64,000 bases of DNA from Geodermatophilus tzadiensis (lineage in GTDB: Bacteria; Actinomycetota; Actinomycetes; Mycobacteriales; Geodermatophilaceae). The translations under genes and the position numbers were made by a program. The stretch spans positions 1 through 64,000 of the forward strand of contig NZ_PVTG01000010.1 in assembly GCF_003002915.1 (NCBI RefSeq). Direction: 5' to 3'. Each line of letters opens with the position of its first letter. Within the stretch, counting starts at the first letter, position 1. The notes under the pieces were generated by a model, which was given only the letters and a program-made list of their open reading frames with translations, was not told where the DNA came from and ran no database searches. This document shows, piece after piece, positions 34,609 through 43,673 of this stretch.

Positions 34609-34649
34609 GCCGAGATGCTAACCACGACGATTCTGTCCGGCGCAGCAGC

Positions 34650-35639
34650 ATGAGGGTCGTTCCCCCCTTTCGGGACGTCTGGTCGCGGCGCCCTGTCTGG
34701 CCCCGACGGTTCCGTCCCCGCGGCCGGGACGTCGTCCTGCTCTACCACCGCGTCTCCGACGACCCGTCTCCCGATCCCGGCGGCATGGTGGTCCCCACAG
34801 CCCTCTTCCGGCATCACATGACGGCGATCCGGGAGTGGTTCGACCTCGTGCCGGCAAGAGACGTACCGCACCGACGTGACGCCCCCGCCGTCGCCGTCAC
34901 CCTCGACGACGGGTACCTCGACAACCTGCAAAACGCAGCGCCGGTTCTGCGCGAACTCGGGATCCCTGCGACCTTCTTCGTCGTGGCGGACGCGATCAAC
35001 GGGGCCGGGGGCCCGAGCTCCGGTCCCGAGTACTGGTGGGACCGCCTCGAGCACCTGCTCCTCGAGCCGGGCCCGGGGCCGTCTCGGCAGGAGGTGCGCG
35101 TGGGCTCGCACCGGCTGTTCCTCGACGTCGGTCGCCCCGAGGCCCGCGCCCGGTCCTACGCCCTGCTCACCGGGGTGCTGCACCGTCGACCGCCCGAGGA
35201 CGTCGAACGGGTCGTGCGAGCTCTCGAGGACGTGTGGCCGCGCGCCGGGTCGTGTGACCGACACCGCCGGATGTCGGCGGACCAGGTGCGTGACCTGGCG
35301 CGGGACCCGCTCTTCGACATCGGCTCCCACACCTGCTCGCACGCCGCACTGGCGACCCTCTCCCGCACGCGCAGTCGGGCCGAGCTCGAACGGAGCCGGG
35401 ACGACCTGCAGCACCTGCTGGGGGAACGTCCGGCACTGCTGGCCTACCCGTACGGCGCGCCGGGAACGGTCGCGCGCCGCAACGCCCGCCAAGCCCGCGG
35501 GGCCGGCTACGACCTCGCCTTCGTCAACGTCGCCGGTCCCGTCGAGGGTGCCGACCCGCACGCACTCCCGCGCATCACAGTCGGGCGCTGGAGCGTGGAC
35601 CACCTGCGCCGCGCCGTCACCGCCTGGCGGCCCCGGTGA
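34650..35639 (+). CDS. Polysaccharide deacetylase (NodB-homology, CE4)
   Basis: A 329-residue CE4-type deacetylase. VTLDDGYLDN corresponds to TFDDG with its metal-binding Asp pair, IGSHTCSHA gives the H-x3-H metal ligands, and LAYPYGAPGT is motif 3. An insertion of about 110 residues with YWWDRLEHLL separates motifs 1 and 2, as in several capsule-associated members. There is no signal peptide, so it would act on a cytoplasmic or inner-leaflet intermediate, although similar proteins are sometimes exported without classical signals. Start ATG at 34650. It overlaps the next GT2 gene by 4 nt. Confidence 0.85.
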   Translation: MRVVPPFRDVWSRRPVWPRRFRPRGRDVVLLYHRVSDDPSPDPGGMVVPTALFRHHMTAIREWFDLVPARDVPHRRDAPAVAVTLDDGYLDNLQNAAPVLRELGIPATFFVVADAINGAGGPSSGPEYWWDRLEHLLLEPGPGPSRQEVRVGSHRLFLDVGRPEARARSYALLTGVLHRRPPEDVERVVRALEDVWPRAGSCDRHRRMSADQVRDLARDPLFDIGSHTCSHAALATLSRTRSRAELERSRDDLQHLLGERPALLAYPYGAPGTVARRNARQARGAGYDLAFVNVAGPVEGADPHALPRITVGRWSVDHLRRAVTAWRPR

Positions 35640-36604
35640 ACGGGGACTGGCCGGTGCTGGCCCCCGAGGGCCCCTGGGTCGAGCCACCCCGTCCCGTGAC
35701 GGTCGGCATCGTGGTCACCGCGCACAACGTCGCCTCCTTCCTCCCTGCTGCCCTGGCCTCGGTCCTCGCCCAGACCCGGCTCCCGGACGAGGTCGTCGTC
35801 TGTGACGACGCCTCGGAGGACGACGTGGTGGCCGCCGTCGCGCCGTTCGCCGACCGCGTCCGGCTCGTGCGGCGCGCGGTCCGCGGCGGGGAGGGCGCGG
35901 CGAAGAACACGGCCATGGCGGCGCTCACCTCCGACCTCGCCGTCATCCTCGACGGCGACGACGAGATGGCCCCGCAGCGCGTCGAGGCCCTGGCGTGGCT
36001 GGCCGAGCGCCGTCCCGACCTCCACCTCATGACGACGACGTGGGAGGACTTCGGCCCCGGCGCCACAGAGGTGGAGTCGGAGTGGTCGCTCGACCGCCAC
36101 TTCCCGGTCGAGGACCAGCGGTCGGAGATCCTGCGGTGGAACTTCCTCCCCGCGCCGGCCATCCGGCGCCTGCCCTTCCTCGAGGCCGGGGGCTTCGACG
36201 AGACCCTCCGCTATGGCCCCGACTGGGAGTGCTACGTCCGGATGTTCCTTCACGGGGCGGCCGCCGGACTCATCCCCCTGCCGCTCTACCGATATCGGCG
36301 CTGGAGCGGCCAACAGACGGCGGACACCGAGCGGGTGCTCGCCGGGCGAGAGCGGGTCGCCGAGCTGATCGCCGCGAACCCGGAGCTCGGCGAGCATGAC
36401 CACGAGGTTGCCGCCGGAACCCTGGCCGACGCGGCGTTCGCGCACTGGGCGTGGCGCATGCGGCACCGCCAGGCCGTGTCCGCCGAGGCGCGCCGGCTGT
36501 TGCGGCATGGCTCGCTGAGTCCGCGACGCCGGACCGTGCTCCACCTCGCCGCCCGCTGGCCCGGACTGGTCACCCGGCTCCTTATCCGCCAGGCCGGCAG
36601 CTGA
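35636..36604 (+). CDS. Family 2 glycosyltransferase
   Basis: A 322-residue GT-A glycosyltransferase. VGIVVTAHNVASFLPAAL, VVCDDASEDD and VILDGDDEMA carry the nucleotide- and metal-binding sites, and GGFDETLRYGPDWECYVR is the acceptor and catalytic region. It is similar in layout to the GT2 half of the fusion protein at 32389-34608 (AAKNTA in both), suggesting duplication. GTG start at 35636 overlaps the deacetylase stop (GTGA), so the two are translationally coupled. Confidence 0.88.
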   Translation: MNGDWPVLAPEGPWVEPPRPVTVGIVVTAHNVASFLPAALASVLAQTRLPDEVVVCDDASEDDVVAAVAPFADRVRLVRRAVRGGEGAAKNTAMAALTSDLAVILDGDDEMAPQRVEALAWLAERRPDLHLMTTTWEDFGPGATEVESEWSLDRHFPVEDQRSEILRWNFLPAPAIRRLPFLEAGGFDETLRYGPDWECYVRMFLHGAAAGLIPLPLYRYRRWSGQQTADTERVLAGRERVAELIAANPELGEHDHEVAAGTLADAAFAHWAWRMRHRQAVSAEARRLLRHGSLSPRRRTVLHLAARWPGLVTRLLIRQAGS

Positions 36605-36663
36605 CGGTGCTCGACACCCCACCCGCGTCGGGTGCCCGACGCCCGTCCACACCTCGGAGCGCC

Positions 36664-37782
36664 GTGCGAGTCCTCCACGTGACCCAGCCAACAGTCGCCG
36701 GCGTCCCCGTCGTCGTGCGTGATCTGGTCACCAACCAGCATGCCTGCGGCTGGGACGTCGCCGTCGCGGCACCCGCGGACGGCGACCTGCCCGGCTGGCT
36801 CTCGGAGCTCGGAGTGCCGCACCTGCCGTGGCAGGCCTCGCGGGATCCGGGGAGGACCGTCCCGGACGAGGTCCGGCGCTTGCGCCGGCTGATCGACGAG
36901 GTGGACCCGGACCTGGTCCACCTGCACAGCGCGAAGGCAGGACTGGCCGGTCGGCTCGCCCTCCGCGGGCGACGGCCCACCGTCTTCCAGCCGCACGCCT
37001 GGTCCTTCGAGGCGGTGACGGGGCCGGTGGCCCGCGTGGCGCGGGGATGGGAGCGCTTCGCCTCCCGGTGGACCCACCTCGTCGTGTGTGTCAGCGAGGA
37101 CGAGCGACGACGCGGCGAGGAGGTCGGCGTCCGTGCCCGCACCCTCGTGCTGCCCAACGGCATCGACCTCGGCCGCTACCGAGTGGCGGACGGCGCCGAG
37201 CGGGGCACCACCCGGCGCGACCTAGGCCTGGAGGACCGGCCCACGGTCGTGTGCATCGGACGTCTCGCCCGGCAGAAGGGGCAGGACGTGCTCCTCGACG
37301 CGCTACCGGCGCTGCGCACGAGGGTGCCCGATGCCCAACTCGTACTGGTGGGTGACGGTCCGGACGCGGATGCCCTGCGCGCCCGCGCTGCCCCCGGCGT
37401 CGTGTTCACCGGCAGCCGGTCCGACGTCCGCCCGTGGCTGACTGCCGCCGACGTCGTCGCGCTGCCCAGCCGGTGGGAGGCGGGCTTGTCCCTGGTCGCC
37501 ATGGAGGCGATGGCCCTCGGCCGGCCGGTGGTGTCGGCGGACGTGGCAGGAGCACGCAACGGGTTGGCCGGAGCGGGCGCAGTGGTCCCGCGGGAGGACG
37601 CGGCTGCCTTGGCGAACGCGCTGGCGGCACGCCTGGAGGACCCCAGCCTCGCCGAGCATGAGGGACGAGCCGGACGGCTCACTGTGGAGTCCTCGCACGA
37701 CCTTGTGGTCACGAGCCGCCGGATGAGGCACGCGTACGAGACGGTCCTCGCGGACAGCTCACCCGACCGCAGCGGTCGATGA
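36664..37782 (+). CDS. Family 4 glycosyltransferase
   Basis: A 372-residue GT-B glycosyltransferase. RVLHVTQPTVAGVPVVV opens the acceptor domain; the donor domain has VCIGRLARQKGQDVLL, LVLVGDGPD and SRWEAGLSLVAMEAMALG with the E-x7-E pattern. I selected the GTG at 36664, which has GGAG four bases upstream and begins the first core strand; a GTG at 36607, two bases after the preceding stop, would add 19 residues. It is the third gene of a deacetylase-GT2-GT4 unit. Confidence 0.88.
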   Translation: MRVLHVTQPTVAGVPVVVRDLVTNQHACGWDVAVAAPADGDLPGWLSELGVPHLPWQASRDPGRTVPDEVRRLRRLIDEVDPDLVHLHSAKAGLAGRLALRGRRPTVFQPHAWSFEAVTGPVARVARGWERFASRWTHLVVCVSEDERRRGEEVGVRARTLVLPNGIDLGRYRVADGAERGTTRRDLGLEDRPTVVCIGRLARQKGQDVLLDALPALRTRVPDAQLVLVGDGPDADALRARAAPGVVFTGSRSDVRPWLTAADVVALPSRWEAGLSLVAMEAMALGRPVVSADVAGARNGLAGAGAVVPREDAAALANALAARLEDPSLAEHEGRAGRLTVESSHDLVVTSRRMRHAYETVLADSSPDRSGR

Positions 37783-38097
37783 TGGCGCCTTCAGCTAGGG
37801 GCGTCGCGCAGCGCCTCTCAGGACGAGTCCCGGGTGGTGCTCGTTCGACCTCAATCGGCGGGTCGCGGCCTGGCGCACGGCCTGGGCTGCGGCGACAGGG
37901 CGTCCCCCCATGGTTCGAGCGAGCGACTTCTGGGGCGATTCCGCATGCCCAGTGGCAGTTCGTGAGTACCCGACCGCAAGGCGTGGCGTTTGTCCTGAAT
38001 CAGGTGGAAATGGTCGAGCGAATGGCGATCGTGAAAAGGTCATGTCACGATCCTGCTCGTTGTGCCCAGAGCCGGGCACGACGGTGGAGGACTGACT
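37783..38097. promoter_or_regulatory. Leader region of second priming transferase with operator-like dyad
   Basis: No gene is seen in these 315 bp. A dyad, GATCGTGA-N10-TCACGATC (38027-38052), with perfect 8-bp arms lies 46 bp before the start codon of the priming transferase. The odd palindrome CCTGAATCAGG (37994-38004) lies just upstream. Spacing and symmetry suit a dimeric repressor, but no regulator gene is adjacent. A GGAGG ribosome site ends the region seven bases before the GTG at 38098. Confidence 0.45.
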
Positions 38098-39585
38098 GTG
38101 GCCGACAGCAACGGGGGCAGCGCCACGTCGAGGACGACCGTACGGGGGCTCAGAGGCGTCCGCGTGCAGTTGACCGAGACTGGTGGCGCCGTGCGCCCTG
38201 ATCACCTCAAGCCTGCGGAGCGGGCGGTTCGGGAACGTCTGCGACCCTTGTGGCTCCGTCGTGGTGTGGGGCCCTACCTGGTCCTCGGTGACGTCACGGC
38301 CTTCGCCATCGCGACGGCGATCACGCTGCCGGGCTCGGCGCTGGTACACGGGCTTGCCCTGGCGTTCCTCCTGCTGGTGTTCTGGCGCGCCGGGCTCTAC
38401 CGGTCGCGGCTGACCCTCTCCCTGCTGGATGACCTGCCCTACGTTCTCGCAGCAGTGATCGTGGCCTGGTTCTTCAAGGTGGCGCTCTTCTCCGTGCTGC
38501 CGGGTGTGGACGCCCCGGCCCGCCAGGTCGTCCACACCGTCGTGCTGCTTGTGGCCGTCCTGCTGCTCCGCCTGGTGGCCTACCGCATCGTGCACACCGC
38601 GCGGTGCCGCGGCCTGGTCCGCCACCGAACCCTGATCGTGGGCGCCGGCCCGGTGGGCGTGCGCGTCGCCGCCACCCTGCTCGAACGCCACGACTACGGA
38701 CTCGACCCAATCGGCTTCCTCGACACCGAGTGGCCTGGCGGGTCGGGCCCTCTGCTCCCTATCCCGCTGCTGGGCCGCTACCACCGGCTCGGGCAGGCGA
38801 TCCAGGAACTCGGGGTGCGCGACGTCGTCGTCGCCTACGGCGGGGTCGACGACGACGAGCTCGTCGACATCCTGCGCACCTGTGACCGGCTCGACGTCGA
38901 CGTCTTTGTCGTGCCGCGTCTGTTCGAGCTGCACGACGCCAACCGCTACACCGACGAGATCTGGGGGATCCCGCTCGTCCGCCGTCGCCGCTCGGTCTAC
39001 CGCAGCCCCTGGTGGCGGGTGAAGCGGTTGGTCGACGTCATGGTGTCCGCGCTCGCGCTCCTGCTGCTTACGCCGGTGCTGGCCGTCTGCGCGCTCGCCG
39101 TCCGGCTCGAGGGTGGGCCCGGGATCATTTTCCGGCAGGAACGGGTCGGGCTGGACGGACGGCCGTTCCAGGTCCTCAAGTTCCGCTCGCTCAAGCCGGT
39201 GGACGACACGGAGTCCCAGACGAACTGGAACATCAAGCACGACGACCGCCTCGGGCCGGTGGGCCGGTTCCTCAGGGCCACCTCGCTCGACGAGCTGCCG
39301 CAGCTGTGGAACATCGTGCGCGGCGACATGAGTCTCGTGGGACCGCGCCCCGAGCGACCGCACTTCGTCGACCAGTTCTCCGCGCACATCCCCCGCTACA
39401 CCGCCCGCCACCGGGTGCCCGCGGGGCTCACCGGCTGGGCGCAGGCCCACGGGCTGCGCGGCGACACCTCGATCGAGGACCGCGCGCGCTTCGACAACTA
39501 CTACATCGAGAACTGGTCGCCGTGGCTCGACGTCAAGATCGTCCTCAAGACGGTCGGTCAGGTGGTCCGGCGCCAGGGTGGCTGA
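38098..39585 (+). CDS. Polyprenyl-phosphate sugar-1-phosphate transferase (priming glycosyltransferase), copy 2
   Basis: A 495-residue WbaP/WcaJ-type transferase. About four N-terminal membrane helices (from PYLVLGDVTAFAIATAI) are followed by a nucleotide-binding domain, TLIVGAGPVGVRVAATLLE, a re-entrant helix (LVDVMVSALALLLLTPVLAV) and the catalytic domain with VLKFRSLKP, DELPQLWNIVRGDMSLVGPR and GLTGWAQAHGLRG. Start GTG at 38098 has GGAGG at 7-nt spacing. Unlike copy 1 it keeps an intact GAGPVG dinucleotide-binding loop. An operator-like dyad precedes it. Having two distinct priming enzymes suggests two glycans or two starter sugars. Confidence 0.9.
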   Translation: MADSNGGSATSRTTVRGLRGVRVQLTETGGAVRPDHLKPAERAVRERLRPLWLRRGVGPYLVLGDVTAFAIATAITLPGSALVHGLALAFLLLVFWRAGLYRSRLTLSLLDDLPYVLAAVIVAWFFKVALFSVLPGVDAPARQVVHTVVLLVAVLLLRLVAYRIVHTARCRGLVRHRTLIVGAGPVGVRVAATLLERHDYGLDPIGFLDTEWPGGSGPLLPIPLLGRYHRLGQAIQELGVRDVVVAYGGVDDDELVDILRTCDRLDVDVFVVPRLFELHDANRYTDEIWGIPLVRRRRSVYRSPWWRVKRLVDVMVSALALLLLTPVLAVCALAVRLEGGPGIIFRQERVGLDGRPFQVLKFRSLKPVDDTESQTNWNIKHDDRLGPVGRFLRATSLDELPQLWNIVRGDMSLVGPRPERPHFVDQFSAHIPRYTARHRVPAGLTGWAQAHGLRGDTSIEDRARFDNYYIENWSPWLDVKIVLKTVGQVVRRQGG

Positions 39586-39594
39586 CGGCGCCGA

Positions 39595-39729
39595 CTACCG
39601 GAAGCTGCGGCGTCGGTGCACCGACCCAGCCGGGGCGAGCAAGCACACGGCTGCTGCTGTGAGCAGGGGACCGTGCTCGGTGACGGCCACGTGCAGCGCC
39701 AGCCACGTCGACCCCAGGAGGAATGCCAC
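39595..39729 (-). CDS. Small hydrophobic protein
   Basis: A 44-residue frame too short for most gene callers. It reads as a hydrophobic peptide with two potential short membrane segments (FLLGSTWLALHVAV and LLTAAAVCLLAPAG) and a basic C-terminus (HRRRSFR). The GTG at 39729 has GGAGG eight bases upstream, an excellent ribosome site. It follows the LCP gene on the minus strand after about 75 bp and converges on the priming transferase. Function is unknown; it may be a chance reading in GC-rich DNA. Confidence 0.4.
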   Translation of the reverse strand: MAFLLGSTWLALHVAVTEHGPLLTAAAVCLLAPAGSVHRRRSFR

Positions 39730-39804
39730 GACCGCATCCTCCGGCCCGACGGACCCACGGGACCCCGGACGCGTGAGGTGTCCGTGACACGAGGGGACGG
39801 CGGG

Positions 39805-40890
39805 TCAGCGGGGCACGTCGGGCAGCGCCTCGGCGCTGAACTCGTCCGCGTTCTGCGACAACGTGTCGTTCTGCAGGTAGGCCCACATGCGCTCGCCAGC
39901 CACGTCGTCGAGGTAGACGACGCTGGCTGGGCCCTCACTCCCCGTGCCCAGCACCGGCGCGGTGAAGGAGTCGAGGGCATCGGGACGCAGGTCGCGCATC
40001 GAGTACGCCAGCCCGAGCAGGTCGGTGTTGCCCAACGACTCGTCGACGGCGACCGCGCTCGTCACCGTGAGCAGCGCGGCGTCGAGCCGGCCAGGGTCGG
40101 TGAAGGTGTTCGTGCTGAGAAGCTGGCTGAACACCGCCTCCATGAACTGCTGCTGGCGGCGCACCCGGTCGAAGTCGCCGCCGGGCAGCCCGTAGCGCTG
40201 CCCCAGGTACCAGCGCGCCTGATCGCCGTCGAGGTGGTTGACCCCGGCCGGGAAGGTGTATGGCCCGTTGCTGGTGGTCTCGGCGACGACGACGTCGACC
40301 CCGCCCAGGTCGTCGGTGACCTGGATGATCCCCTCGAAGTCGATGGCGACGTAGTGGTCGATGCGCACCTGGGTCAGCTGCTCGACGGTCTGCACGAGGA
40401 GCGCGGGCCCGCCGAAGGCGTACGCGGCGTTGATCTTGTCCATCCCGTGGCCCGGGACGTCGACCCACGAGTCCCGGGGGATCGACACCAGCTGCGCGTG
40501 CCGACGGTCGCCCGAGAGCCGGGCGATCATGACGGCGTCCGATCGGCCGCCCTCGGCGACGCCCGCCTCCGCCGTCTCCCGGGTGTCGGTGCCCACCAGG
40601 AGGAAGGTGACCGGCTCGGCGCCGGCCTCCGTGGCCGGCGCCGCCGGCGCGGGGCGGGCGTCCTCGTCGAGGCCGGCGAACACGTCGGTGACCCGGTCGA
40701 TGTTGCCCGCGTAGCGGTCGGTCAGGTACCAGAGCCCACCGCTCATTAGCACCACCAGCACGGTGAGCAGGACGCCGAGGGCGATCAGGAAGCGCCGCAG
40801 TCCCCGGCGACGGCGGCGCGGTGGCACCGTGGGCGAGCCGTCCTCGTCGAGGACGGCTGTCGACCCGTCGCGTGCCTCGTCGTCGCTCAC
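39805..40890 (-). CDS. LytR-CpsA-Psr (LCP) family glycopolymer ligase
   Basis: A 361-residue LCP protein, which transfers lipid-linked glycopolymers onto peptidoglycan. A cytoplasmic Arg-rich tail and one membrane helix at about 33-53 (FLIALGVLLTVLVVLMSGGL) precede the LCP domain: FLLVGTDTRE, a GGRSDAVMIA strand with Arg and Asp of the active site, VSIPRDSWV and DKINAAYAFGG. There is no C-terminal LytR_C domain. Start GTG at 40890; longer readings upstream look non-coding. It would attach one of the glycans made here to the wall. It is divergent from the small zinc-ribbon-like gene and the UDP-glucose dehydrogenase. Confidence 0.9.
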   Translation of the reverse strand: MSDDEARDGSTAVLDEDGSPTVPPRRRRRGLRRFLIALGVLLTVLVVLMSGGLWYLTDRYAGNIDRVTDVFAGLDEDARPAPAAPATEAGAEPVTFLLVGTDTRETAEAGVAEGGRSDAVMIARLSGDRRHAQLVSIPRDSWVDVPGHGMDKINAAYAFGGPALLVQTVEQLTQVRIDHYVAIDFEGIIQVTDDLGGVDVVVAETTSNGPYTFPAGVNHLDGDQARWYLGQRYGLPGGDFDRVRRQQQFMEAVFSQLLSTNTFTDPGRLDAALLTVTSAVAVDESLGNTDLLGLAYSMRDLRPDALDSFTAPVLGTGSEGPASVVYLDDVAGERMWAYLQNDTLSQNADEFSAEALPDVPR

Positions 40891-41020
40891 CCGGACCCCT
40901 GTCGTCAGTCGGCGCCCGGAGGCTAGACGGCTGGAGTGGTCCGGCAGACCCCCTGGCCACCCTGACGGGTGAGACGGAGAGGGCCGCAGTCGGTTCCGGC
41001 GGACCGGTCGGTCGTGCACG

Positions 41021-41203
41021 ATGGAGATCGTGTCGAGTGGCGAGCGGTCCAGTGCAGGTCGTCCGGGTGAGTGGCGCCCGGATCCCAGCGCCGCCGAGCC
41101 GCGCCGCTGCAGGTGGCACCGGTTCCGCTGGGTCGGGGAGGACGCCTTCAGCGGCGCGAGTCTCTACGCCTGCCGGTGCGGCGCCGTCCGCCCCGGACCC
41201 TGA
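41021..41203 (+). CDS. Small zinc-ribbon-like protein
   Basis: A 60-residue protein whose C-terminal half, RRCRWHRFRWVGEDAFSGAS, then YACRCGAVRPG, contains C-x2-H and C-x-C arrangements resembling short zinc-ribbon proteins common in this group of actinobacteria. The N-terminal part is non-descript. The ATG at 41021 has no clear ribosome site, so the start is uncertain. It lies between the divergent LCP and UDP-glucose dehydrogenase genes. No function is known. Confidence 0.5.
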   Translation: MEIVSSGERSSAGRPGEWRPDPSAAEPRRCRWHRFRWVGEDAFSGASLYACRCGAVRPGP

Positions 41204-41305
41204 CCGACGCCCCCCGCCGTCCCCCTGATCGGGTCCTCCCCAGGCGAGACACCGCCACCCGTGGTGCACTTCGGAGTCGAAGTGTCCGGACGGAGGGAGA
41301 CGGCG

Positions 41306-42625
41306 GTGCGCATCTCGGTCATCGGTTGCGGCTACCTCGGAGCCGTCCACGCCGCCTCCATGGCCGAACTCGGGCACCAGGTGGTCGGCGTGGACGTCGA
41401 CCGGCGCAAGGTCACCGCGCTCTGCGAGGGGCGGGCCCCTTTCTACGAGCCGGACTTCCCCGAACTGTTGCGCCACTCGTTGGGGTCGGGCCGCCTCTCC
41501 TTCAGCACGGAGGTCGCGGACGCCGCCGAAGCGGACGTGCACTTCCTGTGCGTCGGCACCCCGCAGAAGCACGGCGAGTACGCCGCGGACCTGCACTTCG
41601 TCCAGGCCGCCGCCGAGTCGCTGCTGGAGGTCCTGCGCCCCGGCCAGCTGGTGGTGGGCAAGTCCACCGTGCCGGTGGGGACCGCTGCCGAGCTGGCCGC
41701 GATGTTCGCGGAGAAGGTGCCCGGGGCGCTGCTCGCGTGGAACCCGGAGTTCCTGCGCGAGGGCTTCGCCGTCCGCGACACCCTCCACCCCGACCGGCTC
41801 GTCTACGGACTACCCGCCGGCGAGGACGGCGCCGCCGTGGAGCGGATGCTCGACGAGGTCTACGCCCCGATCGTCGAACGCGGGACGCCGAAGGTGACCA
41901 CCGACTACGCCACCGCCGAGATGGTCAAGACGGCCGCCAACAGCTTCCTCGCCACGAAGATCAGCTTCATCAACGCGATGGCCGAGCTGTGCGAGGCCAC
42001 CGGCGCCGACGTCAAGCAGCTGGCGGACGCCATCGGCTACGACGACCGGATCGGGCGCAAGTTCCTCAACGCCGGCCTCGGCTTCGGCGGCGGCTGCCTG
42101 CCCAAGGACATCCGCGCCTTCATGGCCCGTGCCGGCGAGCTGGGCGCCGACCAGGCGCTGACGTTCCTGCGTGAGGTGGACAACATCAACATGCGCCGGC
42201 GCATCCGAATGGTGGAGCTGGCCCGCGAGGTGCTCGACGGGTCGCTGCTCGGCAAGCGGGTGGCCGTCCTGGGCGCGGCGTTCAAGCCCGACAGTGACGA
42301 CATCCGGGACTCACCGGCGCTCAACGTCGCCGCGCAGCTGCAGCTGCAGGGCGCCGTCGTCCGGGTGACCGATCCGGCCGCGGTCGAGAACAGCCGCCGT
42401 GAGTGGCCTCATCTCGACTACGCGGACACTCCCGAGGAGGCCGCCGACCGCGCCGACGCCGTCCTGGTGCTCACCGAGTGGCGGCAGTACCGGGAGATCG
42501 ACCCGGTCGCGTTCGGCGACGTGGTCGCGAGCAAGCGGGTGCTCGACGGGCGCAACGCCCTCGACCGCGAGGCCTGGACCGCGGCCGGCTGGACCTACCG
42601 CGCGCTGGGCCGCCGCGCCGGCTGA
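41306..42625 (+). CDS. ugd: UDP-glucose 6-dehydrogenase
   Basis: A 439-residue enzyme that oxidises UDP-glucose twice to UDP-glucuronate, using NAD. The Rossmann start ISVIGCGYLGAVHA, the VGTPQ loop, NPEFLREGFAV, the Lys-containing EMVKTAANSFLATKISF segment and the catalytic Cys in GFGGGCLPKD are all present, and FKPDSDDIRDSPAL marks the C-terminal domain. Start GTG at 41306 has GGAGGGA six bases upstream. It provides an acidic sugar for the polysaccharides of the locus. The family could in principle act on other UDP-hexoses, but the length and motifs fit UDP-glucose. Confidence 0.95.
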   Translation: MRISVIGCGYLGAVHAASMAELGHQVVGVDVDRRKVTALCEGRAPFYEPDFPELLRHSLGSGRLSFSTEVADAAEADVHFLCVGTPQKHGEYAADLHFVQAAAESLLEVLRPGQLVVGKSTVPVGTAAELAAMFAEKVPGALLAWNPEFLREGFAVRDTLHPDRLVYGLPAGEDGAAVERMLDEVYAPIVERGTPKVTTDYATAEMVKTAANSFLATKISFINAMAELCEATGADVKQLADAIGYDDRIGRKFLNAGLGFGGGCLPKDIRAFMARAGELGADQALTFLREVDNINMRRRIRMVELAREVLDGSLLGKRVAVLGAAFKPDSDDIRDSPALNVAAQLQLQGAVVRVTDPAAVENSRREWPHLDYADTPEEAADRADAVLVLTEWRQYREIDPVAFGDVVASKRVLDGRNALDREAWTAAGWTYRALGRRAG

Positions 42626-42790
42626 GGCCGCCCTCCACCTCGGGTGACCGCGCACGGAGATCTGGTGCCGGAGTTCGTCTGCGCATGTCGACCACCACCT
42701 CACCCATCCGGCTGGTCCCGCCCGTCCCACGTGACCCGGTGGTGTGACCGGGCGGTCACGTCCGGGCCCGGACCTGCCGAGATCGCACGT

Positions 42791-43648
42791 GTGTGGACGT
42801 GGATCGTCGGCGGGCTCGCCGCGTGGGGAATCGTCGCCGTCGTCTTCGGCGTCGTGGTCGGCCGGAGCATCCGCCTGGCCGACGAGCGCTCGCCGGGTAC
42901 CGGCGCCGACCGGGCGCTGACGGTCGCGGCGTTGGACCGGCCGGCGACCCGGGTCCGCCCCCCGCGCCGGCGGGTGCCGATGCCGCCGGTGGCCGTGGGC
43001 CTGGCGCTGCTTGCCGTCGCGGTCGAGGCCGTGGGCTACGCCACCCGGCTGACCGGCACCAGCGGTCCGACAGCCCGACTGCTGTCCATGGACGCCCCGG
43101 GCTCACTGCCCCGCACCTACGTCGCCGTCCTGTTCGCCGCGGCGGCGCTGGCCGCGGTCGCGGGGGCCGCGCGCAACCCCGGACGGCGCACCTGGTGGCT
43201 GGCCGTCGCGGCGGTCACCGCCGGCATCGCCGTGGTCAAGATGGGCGGCACCGTGCACGTCGCCGGGATGCAGGTGCTCGCGGAGCTGTTCTCCCCGACC
43301 GGCGCGGTGGTGGTCAGCGTGCTGCTCGCCCTGGCGGTCCTCGCCGTGCTGGCGTTCGTCAGCCGCGCCGAGCGCCGTGACCGGCGCCGTGTGCTGAGCA
43401 CCCTCGGCCTCTACGCCGTCGCCGCGGTCGGCCTCTCGACGGTGTCGGCCGTCGTCGACGGCCGCTGGACGGCGATGGCGACCTTCGTCGAGGAGTCGGG
43501 CGAGGCGCTCGCGGGCGTGGCCGTGCTCGTGGCCGTCCTGGTCGGTGTCGCGCCGCGCCTGGTGCTGCCGTCCTCCTGGCTGCGCCGCTCCGACGACAGC
43601 CTCTCGCTCGAGGCGCCGGCTGTGGGAGTGCGGACCGCGCAGGACTGA
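42791..43648 (+). CDS. Multi-pass membrane protein of unknown function
   Basis: A 285-residue protein with about seven hydrophobic helices. The first (WTWIVGGLAAWGIVAVVFGV) is followed by GRSIRLADER, the same module as in the 79-residue protein at 16538. After a basic linker come helices near 60-78, 105-125, 138-155, 165-190, 200-220 and 235-255, with a KMGGTVHVAGMQVLAEL loop. No known domain is recognised. Start GTG at 42791; ribosome site weak. It follows the UDP-glucose dehydrogenase by 165 bp on the same strand and may or may not share its transcript. Confidence 0.7.
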   Translation: MWTWIVGGLAAWGIVAVVFGVVVGRSIRLADERSPGTGADRALTVAALDRPATRVRPPRRRVPMPPVAVGLALLAVAVEAVGYATRLTGTSGPTARLLSMDAPGSLPRTYVAVLFAAAALAAVAGAARNPGRRTWWLAVAAVTAGIAVVKMGGTVHVAGMQVLAELFSPTGAVVVSVLLALAVLAVLAFVSRAERRDRRRVLSTLGLYAVAAVGLSTVSAVVDGRWTAMATFVEESGEALAGVAVLVAVLVGVAPRLVLPSSWLRRSDDSLSLEAPAVGVRTAQD

Positions 43649-43673
43649 GTTCCGCCGCCGTCCACAGCACGGG

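Noticed and set aside
39935-41788. A 617-codon minus-strand frame spanning the LCP and UDP-glucose dehydrogenase genes
   Set aside because: It crosses two well-identified genes in the wrong frame and has no motif.
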